Source of the DNA: JAWSVE01 sp050789445
GTDB taxonomy: Bacteria > Pseudomonadota > Gammaproteobacteria > Pseudomonadales > Cellvibrionaceae
Reading direction: 5' to 3'
NCBI GenBank assembly: GCA_050789445.1
Contig: JAILXR010000001.1
Span: forward strand, 1,488,001-1,552,000
Length of the DNA stretch: 64,000 bases
The notes under the pieces are model-generated. The model was given only the letters and a program-made list of their open reading frames with translations. It did not search any database and had not been told where the DNA came from. How positions within the stretch are numbered: the first letter of the stretch is position 1; each line of letters starts with the position of its first letter. Positions 19,255-28,833 of this stretch are shown here, piece by piece. A program made the translations under genes and the position numbers.

Positions 19255-19905
19255 ATGACAATAAAATTAACCTATTTTGATGCCAGAGGACGTGCTGAAG
19301 TAATCCGGCTTATTCTTGAAGAAACAAAAACACCCTATACCGATGAATTAATTCCACTCGAACAATGGGGATCTTTAAAACCTACATTTCCCTTACAACA
19401 ACTGCCTATCTATGAAGATGGAGACAACTATCTTTTTCAAAGCCATGCGATTTATCGACATTTGGGAAGAAAGCATAATCTTTACGGTAAAAATGAGAGC
19501 GAACATGTTCGCTGCGATATCATTGAGGAGACCTGTAAAGATATAAAGAATGTATTATTTGGTTTATTTTGGAATCCTGAGTTCGAAAAACTTAGAGATC
19601 AATTTGAATCTGAACAATTACCTGTATTTGTAAAACAATTAGAAAAACTCTTAATCGATAATTCTGAAAGTGATATTTATTTTGTGGGAGATTCGCTCAC
19701 TTATGTCGATGTTGTGGTCTGGTCATTGCTCGATTATATCCGACCTTTTTCACAAGCTAGTCTTGATGAATCGCCATCACTGATGACATTTAAAAAAGCA
19801 TTTGAAGAGCGACCACATATTGCTGAGTATCTAAAGTCACCTCGGAGAGCCAAAACACTCACTGTTAGCATGGCATTTTTCGGTGGCACTCAAGAAACTA
19901 GCTAA
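19255..19905 (+). CDS. Glutathione S-transferase (sigma/pi-like)
   Basis: A 216-residue two-domain GST. The N-terminal thioredoxin-fold part begins KLTYFDARGRAEVIRLIL, in which the first tyrosine is the likely catalytic residue of Tyr-type (alpha/mu/pi/sigma) GSTs. LPIYEDGDNYLFQSHAI supplies the cis-proline and the SxAI glutathione-binding motif. The C-terminal domain is all-helical with the GDSLTYVDV motif. GGAG lies eight bases upstream of the ATG. It follows the DUF2239 gene by 49 bases and is probably co-transcribed with it. It may detoxify electrophiles in the cytoplasm. Confidence 0.9.
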   Translation: MTIKLTYFDARGRAEVIRLILEETKTPYTDELIPLEQWGSLKPTFPLQQLPIYEDGDNYLFQSHAIYRHLGRKHNLYGKNESEHVRCDIIEETCKDIKNVLFGLFWNPEFEKLRDQFESEQLPVFVKQLEKLLIDNSESDIYFVGDSLTYVDVVVWSLLDYIRPFSQASLDESPSLMTFKKAFEERPHIAEYLKSPRRAKTLTVSMAFFGGTQETS

Positions 19906-20023
19906 AAAAACGCAAAATAATCATAAATTCACAGCAAGCCATTAGAAAGCCCTGTAAAATGCCGGCAACTTTTGCACCTGCATATTTCCATGTACAAACA
20001 TAAAGCCCGATGAGGATAGTTGT

Positions 20024-21130
20024 ATGAAAACACGAGCCGCTGTTGCCTTTGCCGCAGGAAAGCCCCTTGAAATCGTTGAAGTAGACTTAGATGGCCCCAA
20101 AGCCGGAGAAGTCCTTATCGAATTAAAGGCAACTGGCGTTTGTCATACCGATGCATTTACTTTGTCTGGTGATGATCCTGAAGGAGCCTTCCCTGCCATT
20201 CTTGGTCATGAAGGCGCTGGTGTTGTTGTTGAAGTTGGCCCTGATGTTAAGTCCCTATCCGTCGGCGATACCGTTATCCCACTCTACACGCCAGAATGCC
20301 GTGAATGTGAATACTGCTTACACCCCAAAACAAATCTATGCCAATCAATTCGTTCCACTCAAGGACAAGGTTTAATGCCAGATGGCACAAGCCGTTTCTC
20401 TTTTGAAGGAAAACCGTTACTGCATTACATGGGATGCTCAACATTTTCAAACTACACCGTCCTACCAGAAATTGCTGTTGCTAAAATCCGTAGTGATGCC
20501 CCTCTCGATAAAGTTTGCTATATCGGTTGTGGTGTTACCACCGGTGTTGGCGCTGTCGTGTTTGATGCGAAAGTAGAGCCAGGTTCACGCGTTGTTGTAT
20601 TTGGTTTAGGCGGGATTGGCTTAAACGTTATTCAAGGTGCAAAACTTGTCGGCGCAAAACAAATAATCGGCGTGGATATCAATCCAAGTAAAGTTGCACT
20701 CGCGAAAAAATTCGGCATGACGGATTTTGTTAATCCTAAAGAAGTCGACAATATTGTCGAAGCGCTTGTTGATTTAACCAACGGCGGCGCTGACTATACG
20801 TTTGAATGTATTGGCAATGTGAACACGATGCGCGATGCACTTGAATGCAGCCATAAAGGCTGGGGCGAATCTTTTATTATTGGCGTTGCAGGTGCAGGGC
20901 AAGAAATATCAACGCGTCCTTTTCAATTAGTGACAGGCCGATCATGGAAAGGCAGTGCATTTGGTGGCGCAAGAGGTCGTACCGACGTACCAAAAATTGT
21001 TGATTGGTTTATGGATGGTCAAATTAAAATCGACGAACTGATTACGCACACTATGCCGCTTGACGATATTAATTCTGCTTTTGATTTAATGCATAGCGGT
21101 GAAAGCATTCGCTCTGTCGTTCTTTATTAA
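20024..21130 (+). CDS. frmA: S-(hydroxymethyl)glutathione dehydrogenase / class III alcohol dehydrogenase
   Basis: A 368-residue zinc-dependent medium-chain dehydrogenase. The catalytic zinc ligands are visible in GVCHTDAFT and GHEGAGVV, and the structural zinc cysteines in PECRECEYCLHPKTNLC. GLGGIGLNVIQGA is the NAD-binding Rossmann motif. The GRSWKGSAFGGARGRTDVP block marks class III enzymes. It oxidises S-hydroxymethylglutathione, formed from formaldehyde and glutathione, to S-formylglutathione; FghA at 9582-10442 completes the pathway. A GAGG site precedes the ATG. No FrmR-type regulator is adjacent. Confidence 0.96.
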   Translation: MKTRAAVAFAAGKPLEIVEVDLDGPKAGEVLIELKATGVCHTDAFTLSGDDPEGAFPAILGHEGAGVVVEVGPDVKSLSVGDTVIPLYTPECRECEYCLHPKTNLCQSIRSTQGQGLMPDGTSRFSFEGKPLLHYMGCSTFSNYTVLPEIAVAKIRSDAPLDKVCYIGCGVTTGVGAVVFDAKVEPGSRVVVFGLGGIGLNVIQGAKLVGAKQIIGVDINPSKVALAKKFGMTDFVNPKEVDNIVEALVDLTNGGADYTFECIGNVNTMRDALECSHKGWGESFIIGVAGAGQEISTRPFQLVTGRSWKGSAFGGARGRTDVPKIVDWFMDGQIKIDELITHTMPLDDINSAFDLMHSGESIRSVVLY

Positions 21131-21257
21131 TACTGTTTCCATCAGAAATCTAAGCTCTCTACAATTTAAGATTACAACAATGTTAACTCACTGATTGTGA
21201 TTTTAAATAAACTCTTTCTTTTTATACAAAAAATTTAACAGGTTTTAAATATTTCTT

Positions 21258-23354
21258 ATGCTCGATTCAAATGCCCTCTCCGCTCTTGGTCAATTAAAAA
21301 AATCCATCGAAGACAGTAAAGATTATGGAGAAGGCATTGTTCGCGGGACTAATAATCGTTTCGGCTTTGTTAATTTAGATGACGGAAGAGAAGCTTTTCT
21401 TAATCCTGACGAAATGCAACAAGTATTACCCGGTGACAAAGTCAAAGTATTAGTGACTGAAAACGATCGAAAGAAATTAGATGCAAAACTTGAGAAGCTC
21501 ATTTCAAGTTCGTTAAAAGAATTTGTTGCTCGATATGTTATCAAAGGAAAAAACCATTTTGTCCAAGCCGATCATCCACAACTCTCTCGCTGGTTGTTTG
21601 TACCACCGAAAGAACGAAAGAAATATCAAGATGGCGACTATGTAAATTGCAAGGTCAGCCGGCACCCTTTTGGAGATGGCAAAGCACAAGTCAGTATTAT
21701 TCAGTTAATTGGCAAACCTGATGACATCGGTATCGAACGCTCGGTCGTTATTGGAAAATTTCAGTTTCCATTAGACTTTTCTGAACATTCAAAAGAACAA
21801 ACTGAAAAACTCCAAGCTCAATCAACTGGTACATTAGAAACACTTGCAAAAGAATACACTGATCTTCGCGATAAACACTTTGTCACTATCGATGCGACCT
21901 CAACCAAAGACATGGATGATGCTGTATATATAGAAAAAATTGTGCCAGAAAATGATTCAGATAATACAACGTGCGATTGGAATTTATTTGTTGCTATCGC
22001 AGACCCTAGTGCTTACATAAACAGTGGTACCGCTCTAGACCTTGAAGCTGAAGAAAGAAGTGCTTCAGCTTATTTATTAGGTGGCACACTGAGTATGTTT
22101 CCAACAGAGTTATCTCACGATGTTTTTTCTTTGCTGCCACAGCAAGATAGACCGACATTAGTGTGTAAAATGCACGTTCAATCTGATGGCCACATTGCTT
22201 CTCACGAATTTTTCAACGCTAGAATTAATTCAAAACACAAACTCAGTTATAACCAAGTCTCGAATGAATTATTAGCACTTAAAGAAGACAAGGCCTGTGC
22301 TAATAGCGTTTCTGAAGACGCTCTTGATTCATCGCCAAAACTAGAGACTGAAATTGTCGAGATGCTTCAACAGCTTCAAAATTTCTCTGAAACCCGATTT
22401 TCTTATCGCGCACAACATTGCATCGCACAGCAAGACAATATTGATTACGCCTACAATCTCAATGACAAAGGTCACATAGAATCTGTCAGTGTAAGAAAGC
22501 CCACAACCGCTCACGCTATTATTGAAGAAGCAATGCTTGCCACTAATTGCTGTGCTGGAAAATTCCTTGCAGAAAATTCAGATAAACTATCGACAATAGA
22601 ACCCTTGTTCACAACACACCAAGGTTTTCGACCAGAACGTATTAATGAAATAGAACAATTACTTAAAAAAGATTTTCCTGATGTTAGTTATGAGAATCTT
22701 TCAACGTTAGAAGGTTATATAAATCTCATCCATACACTGAGTAAATCAGACGAACATAAAATAATTATACCTACCCTTCGACGATTACTGAAAGCGGCCG
22801 AATTAACCAGCACACCCAATCCGCATTTTGGACTAGGGTTTACACACTACGCAATGATCACGTCACCTATTCGTCGCTATCAGGATTTAACCAATCACAG
22901 AGCGATCAAATCGTTAATCCAATCAGAAAACAATGGCGAGCAATCTGTCGAACAAACTTCTAGGGAAAACACAAAAGAAAAACAATCTCTTGATGCACAA
23001 AAATTACAACAACGTATTGGCAATATTCGCCAAGCATCGCGCCAGCTAGATCAATGGCTCTTGTGTGAATACCTAAGCCATCATACTGGCGAAAATTTTA
23101 CAGCAAAAATAGCAGCCGTCAGTAATCAAGGCATTGCAGTTCGCTTAAGTGAGAACGGTGCCGAAAGTTTTATTCAAATGAAAAACACAAAAAGCAAACC
23201 CGCAAAATACGACTCTATACGTATGACACTAACGTATGAAGAAAATACTTACCGGGTCGACCAAGAACTACCTGTTAAATTATCACGAGTAGATTTAGTT
23301 AATCGTCAAATACTTTTAGAAATCATAAAGAGTGAAACGAGCACTGGCAGCTAA
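21258..23354 (+). CDS. RNase II / VacB family 3'-5' exoribonuclease
   Basis: A 698-residue protein. N-terminal cold-shock-like RNA-binding domains (GIVRGTNNRFGFVNLDDG) precede the RNB catalytic domain, whose magnesium-binding aspartates are in DATSTKDMDDA at about residues 211-221. The block TSPIRRYQDLTNHRAI is the conserved RNB C-terminal motif, and an S1-like domain ends the protein. It degrades single-stranded RNA processively in the cytoplasm. The length is closer to RNase II (about 640) than to RNase R (about 800), and a lysine-rich RNase R tail is missing, so I call it RNase II-like. Confidence 0.9.
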   Translation: MLDSNALSALGQLKKSIEDSKDYGEGIVRGTNNRFGFVNLDDGREAFLNPDEMQQVLPGDKVKVLVTENDRKKLDAKLEKLISSSLKEFVARYVIKGKNHFVQADHPQLSRWLFVPPKERKKYQDGDYVNCKVSRHPFGDGKAQVSIIQLIGKPDDIGIERSVVIGKFQFPLDFSEHSKEQTEKLQAQSTGTLETLAKEYTDLRDKHFVTIDATSTKDMDDAVYIEKIVPENDSDNTTCDWNLFVAIADPSAYINSGTALDLEAEERSASAYLLGGTLSMFPTELSHDVFSLLPQQDRPTLVCKMHVQSDGHIASHEFFNARINSKHKLSYNQVSNELLALKEDKACANSVSEDALDSSPKLETEIVEMLQQLQNFSETRFSYRAQHCIAQQDNIDYAYNLNDKGHIESVSVRKPTTAHAIIEEAMLATNCCAGKFLAENSDKLSTIEPLFTTHQGFRPERINEIEQLLKKDFPDVSYENLSTLEGYINLIHTLSKSDEHKIIIPTLRRLLKAAELTSTPNPHFGLGFTHYAMITSPIRRYQDLTNHRAIKSLIQSENNGEQSVEQTSRENTKEKQSLDAQKLQQRIGNIRQASRQLDQWLLCEYLSHHTGENFTAKIAAVSNQGIAVRLSENGAESFIQMKNTKSKPAKYDSIRMTLTYEENTYRVDQELPVKLSRVDLVNRQILLEIIKSETSTGS

Positions 23355-23399
23355 AAATACTACTCAGTGTTCAGTAGAATTTACATTCAGGGGAATGAG

Positions 23400-24428
23400 A
23401 TGAATTTTTTTTACCTTATTAGAAGCTGTAAAAAAATCACGATGAAAATTTCGTTCTATCTCACCATCCCCTTTATCTTGCTCATCGGCTTCACCCTCAC
23501 TTCTAGTGTCATAGCCAAAGAAGCCGAAAAAGACAATAACGATTCTATTGTCTCGAGCCCAGCTTCGGACAATTCGTTAGAATCAGATTTAACCTGCCCA
23601 GACCCTTCCAGCTAATTACTCTGGACAATTAAAGGAAACAATAGCACCGTCCATTTGTTTGGCTCTATCCACATAGGCGCCAAAAACTTTTACCCTTTAA
23701 ACCCAAAAATTGAAAAAGCATTTCGAGATTCCGATCACCTAGTGTTTGAGGTAAATCCCCAAACGGTTATGGACCCCAAAAATGCTATTGAAATACAAAC
23801 ACGAAGCCTACTTCCAAACAACGAAACAATCGACCAGCATGTTTCTATCGAAACTGTCAGTGAAATAAAAAGAGCATTAACAAATTTTGGGCTACCTGCA
23901 AATTCATTTTTAGTCTATCGTCCATGGTTTATCACGATGCTATTAACCAACATGCAAGTCATGTCGATGGGCTATATGCCGCAATACGGTGTAGAGCAAT
24001 ACTTACTGAGAGAAAAAGCTGAAACAACGAATGTATTAGAATTAGAAAGTTTTATCTCTCAGTTAGAATTAATGGAATCTTTAGATGGAGAAGCTTTTTT
24101 ATCATACACACTCGCCAACCTAGAAAAAGGAAGAGCAACGGTGAGAGAGCTTATCAATGCGTGGAAGTGTGGTGACAAAAAATCTTTAGAAACAATATTT
24201 GCTAGCGAATTTAATATAAATGGGCCACACAAAGCGCAATACGAAACACTTGAGAAAAAACTTCTATTTGACCGAAATATTATTATGGCTGAAAGTATAG
24301 AGCGATTTTTACAAGAAGGGACTGGAAAGTATTTTGTTGTAGTGGGTGCGGCTCATTATGTCGGCAAACATAGCATTGTTCAAATGCTTGAGCAGAAAGG
24401 CTTCAACGTAAAAAATATTAATCTTTAA
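23400..24428 (+). pseudogene. TraB/GumN family protein interrupted by an in-frame TAA
   Basis: The reading frame from the ATG at 23400 (preceded by GGGGA) encodes a signal peptide and a short linker, then meets TAA at 23613-23615. In the same frame, directly after the stop, the text LLWTIKGNNSTVHLFGSIHIGAK continues as the conserved start of a TraB/GumN domain that runs to 24428. GSIHIG near the start and VVGAAHYVGKHSI near the end are the paired motifs of this putative metallopeptidase family. A single base change would restore a gene of about 342 codons. No good ribosome site precedes the second part, so I read it as a nonsense mutation, or a sequencing error. Confidence 0.8.
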
Positions 24429-24447
24429 CGTTGGACCTTTAATCGAT

Positions 24448-26313
24448 TTATTGTCTTTTTACAGCTAAAACTGACGCTTCAACTCGGTCACGACCATTAT
24501 CTTTTGCAATATATAATGCGGTATCCGCAGAATTCACAAAGCTCTCCACGGTATCGCCTTTCACTATCGTTCTACCAACAACCCCAAAACTCGCGGTCAA
24601 TTTAATCGCTTTGCCTTCATTAATGAAGGCAATTTCAGAAATGGCTTTGCGTATTCTTTCGGCAACAACTATCGCATTTTTTTCTATGGTATCGGGTAAA
24701 ATAACAGCAAACTCCTCCCCCCCGTAACGGGCCACAACATCAGAGGCCCGAGACACAACTTTCATTATACATTGAGCAACCAGTTTCAAACATTTATCAC
24801 CGACAACATGACCATAGTTATCATTCACTTCTTTAAAGTGATCAATATCTATAAGAATCATCGACATAGACGATGAGGTTCGCGAAGAGCGAGAGATTTC
24901 AGCTTTAGCAGCTTCATCAAAAAAACCGCGGTTATAAAGCTGCGTCAATGGATCAATTGTAGATACTCGCGCTAATTCTTCATTCGCCCTTTCTAAATCA
25001 GTTAATGCTTTAGCAAGTTCCAAAGTTCTAGCACGTACATTCTTTTCCAATTCCACATTTGCTTTTTCTTGCATGATAAGAATTGAAGATTTTTGATCAA
25101 TAACTTCAGCTTGAGCAAATTCTTTTTCTTCTCGCTCTCGAGAAATTCGTTCAGCTAATGCAATCGAAAGAAGGACTACTTCAAAAACAAAACTTAACGT
25201 TTGAATATATTCTTGTGCTGGAAAATACTTAATAACACCTAATAATATGAAAATATTTAAAAAAGTAGCTATAAAAATCCCTGACCATGAAATTACAAAA
25301 TACTTAGCAGTAGGATTTCCTCGCCACCAAAAATATATTGCAATACATAAACCAGCGACTATCAATAACACGCCCAAGGGTGCTATTGATAAAACGCTGA
25401 ACTTTTTTAATGGTGTAAGGCTTATTATTAAAATGCCCGCCCATAACCCTACGAAATAATTATTGGATCGAGCTAAAAAATCACTGTAATCATCCATTCG
25501 CAAGAAAACTCTAAAAAAGTACGTAATGGTCATAAATGCTAAGGGAGTAAATACATGATAAATATTTGTGAGCATCCATTGATTCCCGCCCCAAAGATAT
25601 TGAGCTCCATATCCCGTTGCCGACAGTGAATATAAAAGTGTAGAGAGAACTGTAAGACTATAGAAAATATACATTTTGTCTCTAGTGAAAACACTAAGAA
25701 AAAAATTGTATAGCGTCATAATAATCAAAATACCAAATGCAACACTGAAACCAATTAATCGTCTATCTGAATATTTTTCATATGTTTTTTCCTCCCAAAA
25801 TATAATTGGGATAAAAACAAGGTTCTCATCAATAATTTTTATATAAAGTGTTGTTTGGCTATAGCCTTCCATCTCAATAGGTATCGATAAATTTTTATCA
25901 TCAATATTTTTCTCTTCGCGAATGTAATCTAACCCTCCTATAAACATATCACCATAAACATCATGACTATATGACCTGGCTTTTACATCCTTCAACAATG
26001 GCCAACGTATTTCTGCAATATATTTCTTTGGATCTGGCTGATCATTAATAATCGGTATTCGTACCCAAACTACTTTTTCTTCGCTCCATAAATTTAATGA
26101 AGGCCTTGCAGGGCTTTTCCATTCACCTTTAAATTCTTTACTAGCAATATCTTCCCAATCAACTTCAAATCCTGTCTTCAGATATTCAATATTATCTGAA
26201 GTGATTAAATATTCTGATTTCCCGCTCATGTCGACAGGCACAGAAGCGCCCGCCACTGATGCAGCGCCCACCAAAAGAATAGCCAAATATATCTTCAAAC
26301 CCATAGAACTCAT
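24448..26313 (-). CDS. Membrane diguanylate cyclase, 7TMR-DISM sensor with GGDEF domain
   Basis: A 621-residue inner-membrane signalling protein. A signal peptide (1-23) leads into a periplasmic 7TMR-DISMED2-like domain (about 35-175), seven membrane helices (about 187-390), a coiled coil (about 392-450) and a GGDEF domain (about 452-615). The active site reads GGEEF at 531-535 with upstream DIDHFKEVND. An RASD I-site lies exactly five residues before GGEEF, so product inhibition by cyclic di-GMP is expected. It should make cyclic di-GMP in response to an extracytoplasmic ligand, possibly a carbohydrate. It is convergent with the broken TraB gene and divergent from the dehalogenase-like gene. 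Confidence 0.93.
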   Translation of the reverse strand: MSSMGLKIYLAILLVGAASVAGASVPVDMSGKSEYLITSDNIEYLKTGFEVDWEDIASKEFKGEWKSPARPSLNLWSEEKVVWVRIPIINDQPDPKKYIAEIRWPLLKDVKARSYSHDVYGDMFIGGLDYIREEKNIDDKNLSIPIEMEGYSQTTLYIKIIDENLVFIPIIFWEEKTYEKYSDRRLIGFSVAFGILIIMTLYNFFLSVFTRDKMYIFYSLTVLSTLLYSLSATGYGAQYLWGGNQWMLTNIYHVFTPLAFMTITYFFRVFLRMDDYSDFLARSNNYFVGLWAGILIISLTPLKKFSVLSIAPLGVLLIVAGLCIAIYFWWRGNPTAKYFVISWSGIFIATFLNIFILLGVIKYFPAQEYIQTLSFVFEVVLLSIALAERISREREEKEFAQAEVIDQKSSILIMQEKANVELEKNVRARTLELAKALTDLERANEELARVSTIDPLTQLYNRGFFDEAAKAEISRSSRTSSSMSMILIDIDHFKEVNDNYGHVVGDKCLKLVAQCIMKVVSRASDVVARYGGEEFAVILPDTIEKNAIVVAERIRKAISEIAFINEGKAIKLTASFGVVGRTIVKGDTVESFVNSADTALYIAKDNGRDRVEASVLAVKRQ

Positions 26314-26449
26314 TGCTCAGTCACTTTAAGCACACCTTATTTAAGTGTAGACGTAATACAAAAAATGGTCGTTATAGCGTAAGATTTCTATCTTTGAATT
26401 TAGTCTGAGATTTTTAGAAACTATCGCTAATAAGCATAAGGCTTAACCA

Positions 26450-27139
26450 ATGGCACCTGAATCATCTTTTCTCGCTGAAAAACGTATACTTATTACTCAT
26501 TCAGACCAATTTATGGGCCCAACACTCTGTAAAGTTCTTGAAAACCATGGTGCAGATGTTATTGCTGACACATCATCACTACTTGACCCCAACGAACCTA
26601 AAGCGCTGGTTGATCAGATTGGCACTATTGATATTTTGGTAGCTAACTTGTCTATTCCTGCTCCTAATACCGCTGGAGACAAGGTTACTGAAGATGAATG
26701 GAGAACTACGTTTGCTGCACTTGTTGATCCGTTACCCAGACTCTGTCAGTCAGTATTGCCTCAGATGATAGAAAGGCAGCATGGAAAGATTATAGTCATG
26801 GGTAGCGCTTCAGCCCTTCGGGGTATAAAACACTCCTCTACATACTGTGCTGCCAGAGGCGCCCAAATTAGCTATGTTCAAGCGATTGGCATTGAAATGG
26901 CGAAACACAACATTCAAATAAACGCCATAGCACAAAACTTTGTTGATAACCCAACATACTTTCCTGAAGAGATTCAAAACAACCCTAAATTTCAGGCAAG
27001 GCTTAAAGCCGAGGTCCCATTAGGCAGACTGGTTGGCGCAGAGGAAGACGCCGAGTTTGCTGCTTATCTTTGTAGTGATCATGCAAATTGTTTTGTTGGG
27101 CAGGTATTCCCCGTCTGTGGCGGATGGGTTAACAGGTAA
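26450..27139 (+). CDS. Halohydrin dehalogenase-like protein (SDR fold)
   Basis: A 229-residue SDR-fold protein that lacks the usual cofactor glycine motif and the YxxxK lysine. It carries both published hallmarks of halohydrin dehalogenases: T16-x4-F21-x-G23 in the place of the dinucleotide-binding loop, which forms the halide pocket, and the triad S119-x12-Y132-x3-R136. The block QNFVDNPTYFP (about 162-172) resembles the halide-site loop of known members. Such enzymes convert vicinal haloalcohols to epoxides reversibly and without NAD(P)H. The length is slightly below HheC (254). AAGG lies eight bases before the ATG. It is a single gene, divergent from the diguanylate cyclase. The substrate is unknown. 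Confidence 0.85.
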   Translation: MAPESSFLAEKRILITHSDQFMGPTLCKVLENHGADVIADTSSLLDPNEPKALVDQIGTIDILVANLSIPAPNTAGDKVTEDEWRTTFAALVDPLPRLCQSVLPQMIERQHGKIIVMGSASALRGIKHSSTYCAARGAQISYVQAIGIEMAKHNIQINAIAQNFVDNPTYFPEEIQNNPKFQARLKAEVPLGRLVGAEEDAEFAAYLCSDHANCFVGQVFPVCGGWVNR

Positions 27140-27290
27140 GCATTAGATAAACAATTGTCATTTTTTGCGTTTACCGGTTTTGAATCTCCTCGATAACCAG
27201 TAAAGTTCGCCTTTAGAAATTTTTTCAGCTTAATTTGAATCCTTAAACCATCCAGCTCTTAAAAACCAAACCATTTAGGCAATAAAACAC

Positions 27291-28778
27291 ATGACTATAG
27301 AAAACACTCTTCTTCTTGGCGGAAGTGACGGCAAACAAGTACGTTTAAACCTACCAATGGCGAATAGGCATGGGCTTATCGCCGGAGCAACAGGAACAGG
27401 TAAAACCGTCACCTTACAAATACTCGCAGAAGGTTTTTCAAAAGCTGGCGTACCCGTTTTTATGGCTGATGTGAAAGGTGATCTTTCCGGTATCGCAACA
27501 TCTGGTAAGCCTCATAAAAAAATTGACGAGCGCATTGATAAAATAAAAATTGAAGGCTATCAACAACGTGGTTATCCAACCGTTTTTTGGGATTTATACG
27601 CAAAAAAAGGCCACGCCATTCGCTCAACAATTTCAGAGTTTGGGCCATTATTGTTAGCCAGCGCCTTAGATCTGAATGACAACCAAACAGGTTTACTTTA
27701 TACGGCACTAAAAATTGCCGATGAAAATGGCATGCTAATTTTAGATTTAAAAGATTTACAAGCTGTTATTAACTGGATGAAACTCGAAAGAAAAACCTTA
27801 GAGATGGAATACGGCAGCATCAGCTCCGCAAGCATTAACGCTATTCAGCGAAGATTGTTAATGCTTGAAGAACAAGGTGGTGAAACATTTTTTGGCGAAC
27901 CAGCAATCGAGTTACAAGACTTAATTAAAACGGATTTTAGCGGCAACGGTGTTATCAATATATTGGACGCAACCCAATTAATTCGCCAACCACGTTTGTA
28001 CGCTTTATTTTTGTTGTGGCTTGTTTCAGAATTATTTGAAGAGCTACCAGAGGTTGGCGATGCTGAAAAACCAAAGATGGTTTTCTTTTTTGATGAAGCG
28101 CATTTACTGTTTGATAGTGCTCCCAAGGTACTTATTGAAAAAATTGAACAAGTCGTACGACTAATTCGATCAAAAGGTGTTGGTATTTATTTTATTTCTC
28201 AAAGCCCAGCTGATATCCCTGATGATGTGCTAGGACAACTTGGCAACCGTGTTCAACACGCACTAAGAGCATTTACGCCTCGCGATCAAAAAGCTGTTCG
28301 TGTTGCAGCCCAAACATTTAGAGCTAATCCAGAGTTTTCAACAGAAACTGCTATCACTCAACTTGGCGTTGGTGAGGCTTTAGTTTCTGTATTAAATCCC
28401 GACGGTACTCCCACTGTAGTCGAAAGAACATTAATGTCGCCGCCTGAATCTCGCATGGGTCCGCTGACCCCTGAAGAACGTGCCGAAGTTTTTTCTCGCT
28501 CACCTTTTACAGGTCGCTATGACGAACTTCTCGATCGAGAATCAGCTTATGAAATGCTAAAGAAAAAAGCAGATCAAAAGCTATCAGACAAAGAGGCTGT
28601 AGAGGCTGCTGAAGAAAAAGCCAGACAAGAAAAAACCACTCAGAAAAAAGCGAGTTCAGGCAGAAAACGACAAGGGGTGTTTGAAGCTATGGCAAAAAGT
28701 GCCGCTAGATCTATAGGGAGTAACCTTGGCCGACAAATCATTCGGGGGATCTTAGGCTCCATTATTGGTAAGCGCTAA
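27291..28778 (+). CDS. DUF853 / HerA-like ATPase (YjgR family)
   Basis: A 495-residue P-loop ATPase. Walker A is GATGTGKT near residue 33 and Walker B is FFFDEAHLLF near residue 265. The blocks FMADVKGDLSG, GRQI and RVQHALRAFTPRDQKAVR match the HerA/FtsK-related DUF853 proteins typified by E. coli YjgR. The C-terminal 80 residues are Lys/Glu/Ala-rich with a glycine/arginine tail. The cellular role of this family is not established. It is followed after 55 bases by the cation transporter on the same strand, so the two may be an operon. Confidence 0.9.
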   Translation: MTIENTLLLGGSDGKQVRLNLPMANRHGLIAGATGTGKTVTLQILAEGFSKAGVPVFMADVKGDLSGIATSGKPHKKIDERIDKIKIEGYQQRGYPTVFWDLYAKKGHAIRSTISEFGPLLLASALDLNDNQTGLLYTALKIADENGMLILDLKDLQAVINWMKLERKTLEMEYGSISSASINAIQRRLLMLEEQGGETFFGEPAIELQDLIKTDFSGNGVINILDATQLIRQPRLYALFLLWLVSELFEELPEVGDAEKPKMVFFFDEAHLLFDSAPKVLIEKIEQVVRLIRSKGVGIYFISQSPADIPDDVLGQLGNRVQHALRAFTPRDQKAVRVAAQTFRANPEFSTETAITQLGVGEALVSVLNPDGTPTVVERTLMSPPESRMGPLTPEERAEVFSRSPFTGRYDELLDRESAYEMLKKKADQKLSDKEAVEAAEEKARQEKTTQKKASSGRKRQGVFEAMAKSAARSIGSNLGRQIIRGILGSIIGKR

Positions 28779-28833
28779 TTTCGACTAAACAATTTAATGC
28801 TTAATTTTTTAATCACAATTATAAAGAGGTTTT

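Noticed and set aside
23613..23615. Recoding of the stop (selenocysteine or pyrrolysine)
   Set aside because: The codon is TAA; selenocysteine uses TGA and pyrrolysine TAG, and no recoding structure is apparent.
23655..24428. A separate TraB-like gene starting at the TTG at 23655
   Set aside because: The family domain begins upstream of this codon, directly after the TAA and in the same frame, and no ribosome site precedes the TTG. A single interrupted gene explains the sequence better.
26450..27139. Ordinary NAD(P)-dependent short-chain dehydrogenase
   Set aside because: The glycine-rich cofactor motif and the YxxxK lysine are both missing, and both positions match the dehalogenase signature instead.
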